From positions 1 through 55,886 of the forward strand of contig UQSB01000006.1 of NCBI GenBank assembly GCA_900543505.1: a DNA stretch of 55,886 nucleotides. The letters are read 5' to 3'. The notes beneath the pieces were generated by a model, which did not search any database, was not told the origin of the DNA, and saw only the letters and a program-made list of their open reading frames with translations. Position 1 is the stretch's first letter, and each line of letters begins with the position of its first letter. Of the stretch, positions 53,029 through 55,886 are shown piece after piece. The DNA comes from an uncultured Collinsella sp. Lineage in GTDB: Bacteria; Actinomycetota; Coriobacteriia; Coriobacteriales; Coriobacteriaceae. The translations under genes were made by a program, and so were the position numbers.

Positions 53029-53688
53029 ATGAAAAACGTTCTGTGCTTTGGTGACAGCAACACCTATGGCTATGATCCGGCGGGTATGCGCGACGGCACC
53101 GCAGTGCGCTATGCGCAGGATGTGCGCTGGTGCGGCGTGGTGCAGCGTGACCTGCGTGAGGGCTGGCATGTGATTGAGGAAGGTCTAAATGGTCGCACGA
53201 CGGTGCGCGACGATATGTGCCATCTGGACACCAACCTCAACGGCATTCGCGCGCTTCCGATGCTGCTCGAGGCCCATAAGCCGCTGGACGCCATTGTGAT
53301 CATGCTGGGCACCAACGACTGTAAGACGGTCTTTAACGTGACAGCTTCCGATATCGCCCGTGGCGCCATGGCGCTGATTCGCGCCGTCCGCGCGTTTCCG
53401 TGGACCGACGCTGCGCCTTGCCCGCGCATCCTGCTGATGGCTCCTATCAAGATCAAGCCGCAGATCGCCGATGTGTATATGACCGACTTTGACGAGCATT
53501 CCGTTGAGGCATCTGAGCATTTTGGCGAGTACTATGCGCACGTGGCCGAGCAGTTTGGCTGCGACTTTTTGAATGCCGCCGAGTTTGCCGAGCCGGGCGA
53601 TATCGACTATCTGCATATGATGCCCGAAAGCCACGAGAGCCTGGGTCACGCCGTGGCAGCCAAGCTCAAAGAGATGCTCGGTGAGTAG
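53029..53688 (+). CDS. SGNH/GDSL hydrolase
   Basis: A 219-residue esterase-fold protein. It has the block I Ser in CFGDSNTYGYDP (6-17), the Gly of block II (LNGRTT), the Asn of block III in MLGTNDC, and late Asp/His (DYLHMMPESHESLGH). There is no signal peptide, so it is probably cytoplasmic. It resembles arylesterase/acyl-CoA thioesterase I-type SGNH proteins. AGGAGC precedes the ATG. Substrate is not known. Confidence 0.92.
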   Translation: MKNVLCFGDSNTYGYDPAGMRDGTAVRYAQDVRWCGVVQRDLREGWHVIEEGLNGRTTVRDDMCHLDTNLNGIRALPMLLEAHKPLDAIVIMLGTNDCKTVFNVTASDIARGAMALIRAVRAFPWTDAAPCPRILLMAPIKIKPQIADVYMTDFDEHSVEASEHFGEYYAHVAEQFGCDFLNAAEFAEPGDIDYLHMMPESHESLGHAVAAKLKEMLGE

Positions 53689-53700
53689 CACGGCCCCAAG

Positions 53701-53737
53701 CCACCGCAAAGGGGACAGGCACCTTTGTGGTGGTTTT
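53701..53737 (+). terminator. Terminator after the SGNH hydrolase gene
   Basis: CCACCGCAAAGG (53701-53712) and CCTTTGTGGTGG (53722-53733) pair with one wobble pair around GGACAGGCA, then TTTT. It separates the hydrolase from the pentapeptide gene and argues against a start of the latter at 53681. Confidence 0.8.
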
Positions 53738-53767
53738 GCCCGGGTAAACGAACGGATTGGCTGCCAT

Positions 53768-54379
53768 ATGGGCATGGACGAGCTCATCGACCTCTTTGCC
53801 GAGGGCGATGAGCTCGTCTCCAATACCGCTTTTGAGGATTTGGATCTTGCCTACGACGTGGCGAACGGCGCGACCTTCGATGGCGTTGTGTTCCGATCTT
53901 GCGAGTTCGATAGCGTTGACTGGAGCGGCTCGACGTTTCGCGACGTGGTGTTTCGCGGTTGCCGCTTTATCCGCTGCAACATGGAAGGCTGCTGGCTCAG
54001 CCGCTGCGACTTCGTTGACTGCTCGGCACCGGGACTCAACTTGCTCAGGGCGCGCCTGTCGAGCGTGTCGTTTGGATCGTGCGATTTGAGCTATGCGAAC
54101 CTTTCGGAGGGACGCATTGGCCCTATGACAGCATGCGATACACGTCTGAGAGAGGCTGCGTTTCAGGGTGCCAAGCTGGGTCAGATACGCCTGGATGGCT
54201 GTGACCTGACGCGTGTTGATGTGTTCAAGACGTCGCTTTCCGGCGTTGATGTGTCGCGCTGTACATTTGCAGCGCCCGTTGTTTCGGGCGATTACCATGA
54301 GCTGCGTGGCCTGACGGTCAATGCCGAGCAGGCGCTGGCACTCTCGGGTTTGTTGGGAATTCAACTCGCCGACGACTAG
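53768..54379 (+). CDS. Pentapeptide-repeat protein
   Basis: A 203-residue protein of tandem A(D/N)LXX-type repeats (for example FRSCEFDSVDWSGSTFRDVVFRGCRF, given here as a pattern). Such proteins form right-handed quadrilateral beta-helices. Some mimic DNA and protect gyrase, but most have no assigned role. The start at 53768 or 53774 is chosen because both lie after the hydrolase terminator; a GTG at 53681 overlapping the hydrolase stop would add 29 residues without a ribosome site. It has many Cys-containing repeats. Confidence 0.78.
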   Translation: MGMDELIDLFAEGDELVSNTAFEDLDLAYDVANGATFDGVVFRSCEFDSVDWSGSTFRDVVFRGCRFIRCNMEGCWLSRCDFVDCSAPGLNLLRARLSSVSFGSCDLSYANLSEGRIGPMTACDTRLREAAFQGAKLGQIRLDGCDLTRVDVFKTSLSGVDVSRCTFAAPVVSGDYHELRGLTVNAEQALALSGLLGIQLADD

Positions 54380-54415
54380 ACGCCCCGGCCCTTTGCTCGA
54401 CCGCTATCTAAAATC

Positions 54416-54482
54416 AAACCGTCGCAACATCCGATGATTTTTCGCGTTTGCACGATTTTCATCGAATGTTGCGACGGTTTTT
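54416..54482. terminator. Bidirectional terminator, pentapeptide gene / thiD
   Basis: Arms of about 24 bases (from 54416 and ending about 54481) pair with few mismatches around a short loop, starting with AAACCGTCGCAACAT and ending with ATGTTGCGACGGTTT. T-runs lie on both sides. It separates convergent genes. Confidence 0.85.
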
Positions 54483-54524
54483 GGTGCAAGGTAGCCTGTC
54501 TCTTTTTGGCAGGTTACTGGCTAT

Positions 54525-55355
54525 TTAGTACTGCCACATGTGGTTGACGGGGCCAGAGCCTTTGCCCATGTCAAAGCCGGCGGCGAGAGCGCCCGTTAGG
54601 TAGGCCTTGCCGGCGTTGACGGCGTCGGCAAGATCCATGCCCTGAGCCAGCGCGCAGGCGATGGCGGACGAAAGCGTGCAGCCGGTGCCGTGTGTGTTGT
54701 CGGTCTCGATGCGCTTGTGGCGGAACCACGTGGTGAGCGGATCGCCCAGATGGTTGCCCTCGTCATCGAGTGGCGCGGGTTCGGCCAATACATCGTTGGC
54801 CTCGTTGACAAGATGCCCACCCTTAACGAGGGATGCGCAGCCAAAGCGGCGGGCGAGGAGCATGGCAGCATTTTGCTGCGTGCGCTCGGAGTCGACCTCG
54901 TAGTCGAGCAGGGCCATGGCCTCGGGAATATTGGGCGTGATAACCGTCGCCAGCGGGAACAGGCGGCGGGTGAGCGCCTCGGCGGCATCTTCGGCAATCA
55001 GCCGTGCGCCCGAGGTGGCTACCATGACGGGGTCGACTACCACGTTTGTCGCGTTCCAGGCGCTCAGGCGGTCGGCGATAACCTCGATAATCTCGGCAGA
55101 GGAAACCATGCCGATCTTGACGGCGCTTGGGCGGATATCGTCAAATACGGCGTCGATCTGCGCAGCGACGATATCAGGGGAGATATTCTGCACGGCGGTG
55201 ACACCGAGCGTGTTTTGTGCGGTGATGGCGGTGATGGCCGTCTCGGCATACAGACGGTGCGCCGTGATGGTCTTGATGTCGGCCTGAATGCCGGCGCCAC
55301 CGCTGGAATCGGATCCTGCGATGGACAGGACGGCAGGTACCTTACTGCGATCCAT
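54525..55355 (-). CDS. thiD: Hydroxymethylpyrimidine/phosphomethylpyrimidine kinase
   Basis: Phosphorylates HMP and HMP-phosphate for thiamine synthesis. The 276-residue ribokinase-fold protein has AVLSIAGSDSSGGAGIQADIKT (about 9-30), the VVDPVMVATSGA stretch and the anion-hole DNTHGTGCTLSSAIA with catalytic Asp/Cys near the end. GGGAGC precedes the ATG. It lies downstream of thiC on the same strand, with a possible TATAAT -10 at 55407-55402 (minus). Confidence 0.95.
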   Translation of the reverse strand: MDRSKVPAVLSIAGSDSSGGAGIQADIKTITAHRLYAETAITAITAQNTLGVTAVQNISPDIVAAQIDAVFDDIRPSAVKIGMVSSAEIIEVIADRLSAWNATNVVVDPVMVATSGARLIAEDAAEALTRRLFPLATVITPNIPEAMALLDYEVDSERTQQNAAMLLARRFGCASLVKGGHLVNEANDVLAEPAPLDDEGNHLGDPLTTWFRHKRIETDNTHGTGCTLSSAIACALAQGMDLADAVNAGKAYLTGALAAGFDMGKGSGPVNHMWQY

Positions 55356-55412
55356 GTTTGCTCCCTTGTTCGGTCGGAATCAAATGGGTCTTTAAGCCAG
55401 CATTATAAAGAT

Positions 55413-55442
55413 GCCCGGGCCGACTCTATGTCGAACCCGGGC
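55413..55442 (-). terminator. Hairpin between thiC and thiD
   Basis: GCCCGGG (55413-55419) and CCCGGGC (55436-55442) pair, with inner CGAC/GTCG, about 90 bases after the thiC stop on the minus strand. It may terminate or only separate the two thi genes. Confidence 0.55.
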
Positions 55443-55533
55443 GGGCGATGCAATCTTTACGCAAATGTGAGCAAATGTTCACACGTCAACAATTGACGAA
55501 CACCATGTTACCGATTGTGGCTCCGGTGACGAG

Positions 55534-55875
55534 TTAGTCCTCCATGCCGAGGTCGATCGTCGTGCCTTCGAACACCTTGTTAACGGTGCGGACGGCGCAC
55601 ATCTTGCCGCACATGGTGCAGGTGCCCTCGGTGGCGGCGGGGGATTCTTCGTAGCGTTTCTTGCCGGTGACCGGGTCGAGAGCACACTTCCACATGGCAT
55701 CCCAGTCGAGCTTGCGGCGTGCCTGGCCCATCTTGTCGTCCATGTCGCGGGCGTGCGGCACCTTCTTGGCGATATCGGCGGCGTGTGCGGCGATCTTGGT
55801 AGCCATGAGGCCATCGAGCACGTCCTGGGCGTTGCGCAGGCAGAAGGACTTAAACTGGCCGGAATGAAGGAAGAA
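55534..55875 (-). CDS. thiC: Phosphomethylpyrimidine synthase ThiC, C-terminal part
   Basis: The 3' end of thiC, a radical-SAM enzyme that makes HMP-phosphate from aminoimidazole ribotide. About 113 C-terminal residues are visible, with IAAHAADIAKK and the CTMCGKMC motif (Cys-x2-Cys-x4-Cys) that binds the 4Fe-4S cluster. The reading frame stays open up to 55875 but a TAG falls at 55878-55876 (minus), only 8 bases from the right edge, and the sequence there (FFLHSGQFKSF) does not match the expected ThiC upstream region well. It is either a frameshift, an assembly-end error or a real break. No TPP riboswitch is visible; it would lie beyond the edge. Confidence 0.75.
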   Translation of the reverse strand, partial: FFLHSGQFKSFCLRNAQDVLDGLMATKIAAHAADIAKKVPHARDMDDKMGQARRKLDWDAMWKCALDPVTGKKRYEESPAATEGTCTMCGKMCAVRTVNKVFEGTTIDLGMED

Positions 55876-55886
55876 CTACAGGCGAA

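Noticed and set aside
53681..53767. GTG start overlapping the SGNH hydrolase stop for the pentapeptide gene
   Set aside because: A terminator (53701-53737) lies inside this extension and no ribosome site precedes it.
55356..55533. TPP riboswitch before thiD
   Set aside because: I looked for the conserved CUGAGA-type core and found none here; the gap holds the thiC 3' flank and a GC hairpin.

Overview
The window is a GC-rich, gene-dense bacterial chromosomal segment and most resembles a member of the Coriobacteriia (Actinomycetota), probably a Collinsella-like gut anaerobe. This rests on recognised gene content, not on a database search. It has a division/cell-wall (dcw) cluster with no ftsA but with sepF, divIVA and a YggT-family gene nearby. 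It also has an arginine deiminase module and phosphotransacetylase for fermentative ATP, a DUF1846 protein, and Gram-positive-style genes with strong AGGAGG ribosome sites. I see no phage, plasmid, IS, CRISPR, tRNA or rRNA gene.

Layout. 1-10.5 kb: pta(-); glf plus a family 2 glycosyltransferase(+); an unusual 370-base gap with two related long inverted repeats and the scar of a second glycosyltransferase gene; then a P1-family peptidase, maf and a DJ-1 protein(-), a small zinc-ribbon membrane protein(+), an RlmD-type rRNA methyltransferase(-) and polyphosphate kinase(-). 10.5-18.1 kb: an arginine catabolic module arcA - PLP aminotransferase - arcA - arcB - YfcC-type antiporter, in which the two arcA genes are virtually identical in DNA although their upstream regions have diverged. 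18.1-23.5 kb: DUF1846 protein, small winged-helix regulator, pyrG and xerD.

23.6-40.5 kb: the dcw cluster mraZ-rsmH-ftsL-ftsI-murF-mraY-murD-ftsW-murG-murC-murB-ftsQ-ftsZ, headed by a clear four-repeat MraZ operator, followed by pgeF. murE and ftsA are absent. 40.5-44.9 kb: pstS-pstC-pstA-pstB-phoU, translationally coupled to pgeF. 45.0-47.6 kb: yggS-type PLP protein, sepF, a YggT-family gene that appears to use an ATC start, and divIVA.

47.7-55.9 kb: a nitroreductase and a DUF47/Pit low-affinity phosphate system(-), an unknown 112-residue protein, a Bax-inhibitor-1 family membrane protein, a PARG-like protein with an altered active-site motif, an SGNH hydrolase and a pentapeptide-repeat protein(+), then thiD and the 3' end of thiC(-), which runs to the right edge.

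The genes combine three themes: septal peptidoglycan synthesis and division, phosphate uptake and storage (pst, phoU, pit, ppk), and arginine fermentation. Many gene ends carry very long, nearly perfect inverted repeats that probably act as bidirectional terminators. The observations most worth follow-up are the arcA duplication with its 21-bp-spaced upstream repeats, the ATC-start gene, the inverted-repeat family at 3.5-3.85 kb, the PARG-like active-site change, and oppositely charged low-complexity extensions on several divisome proteins.
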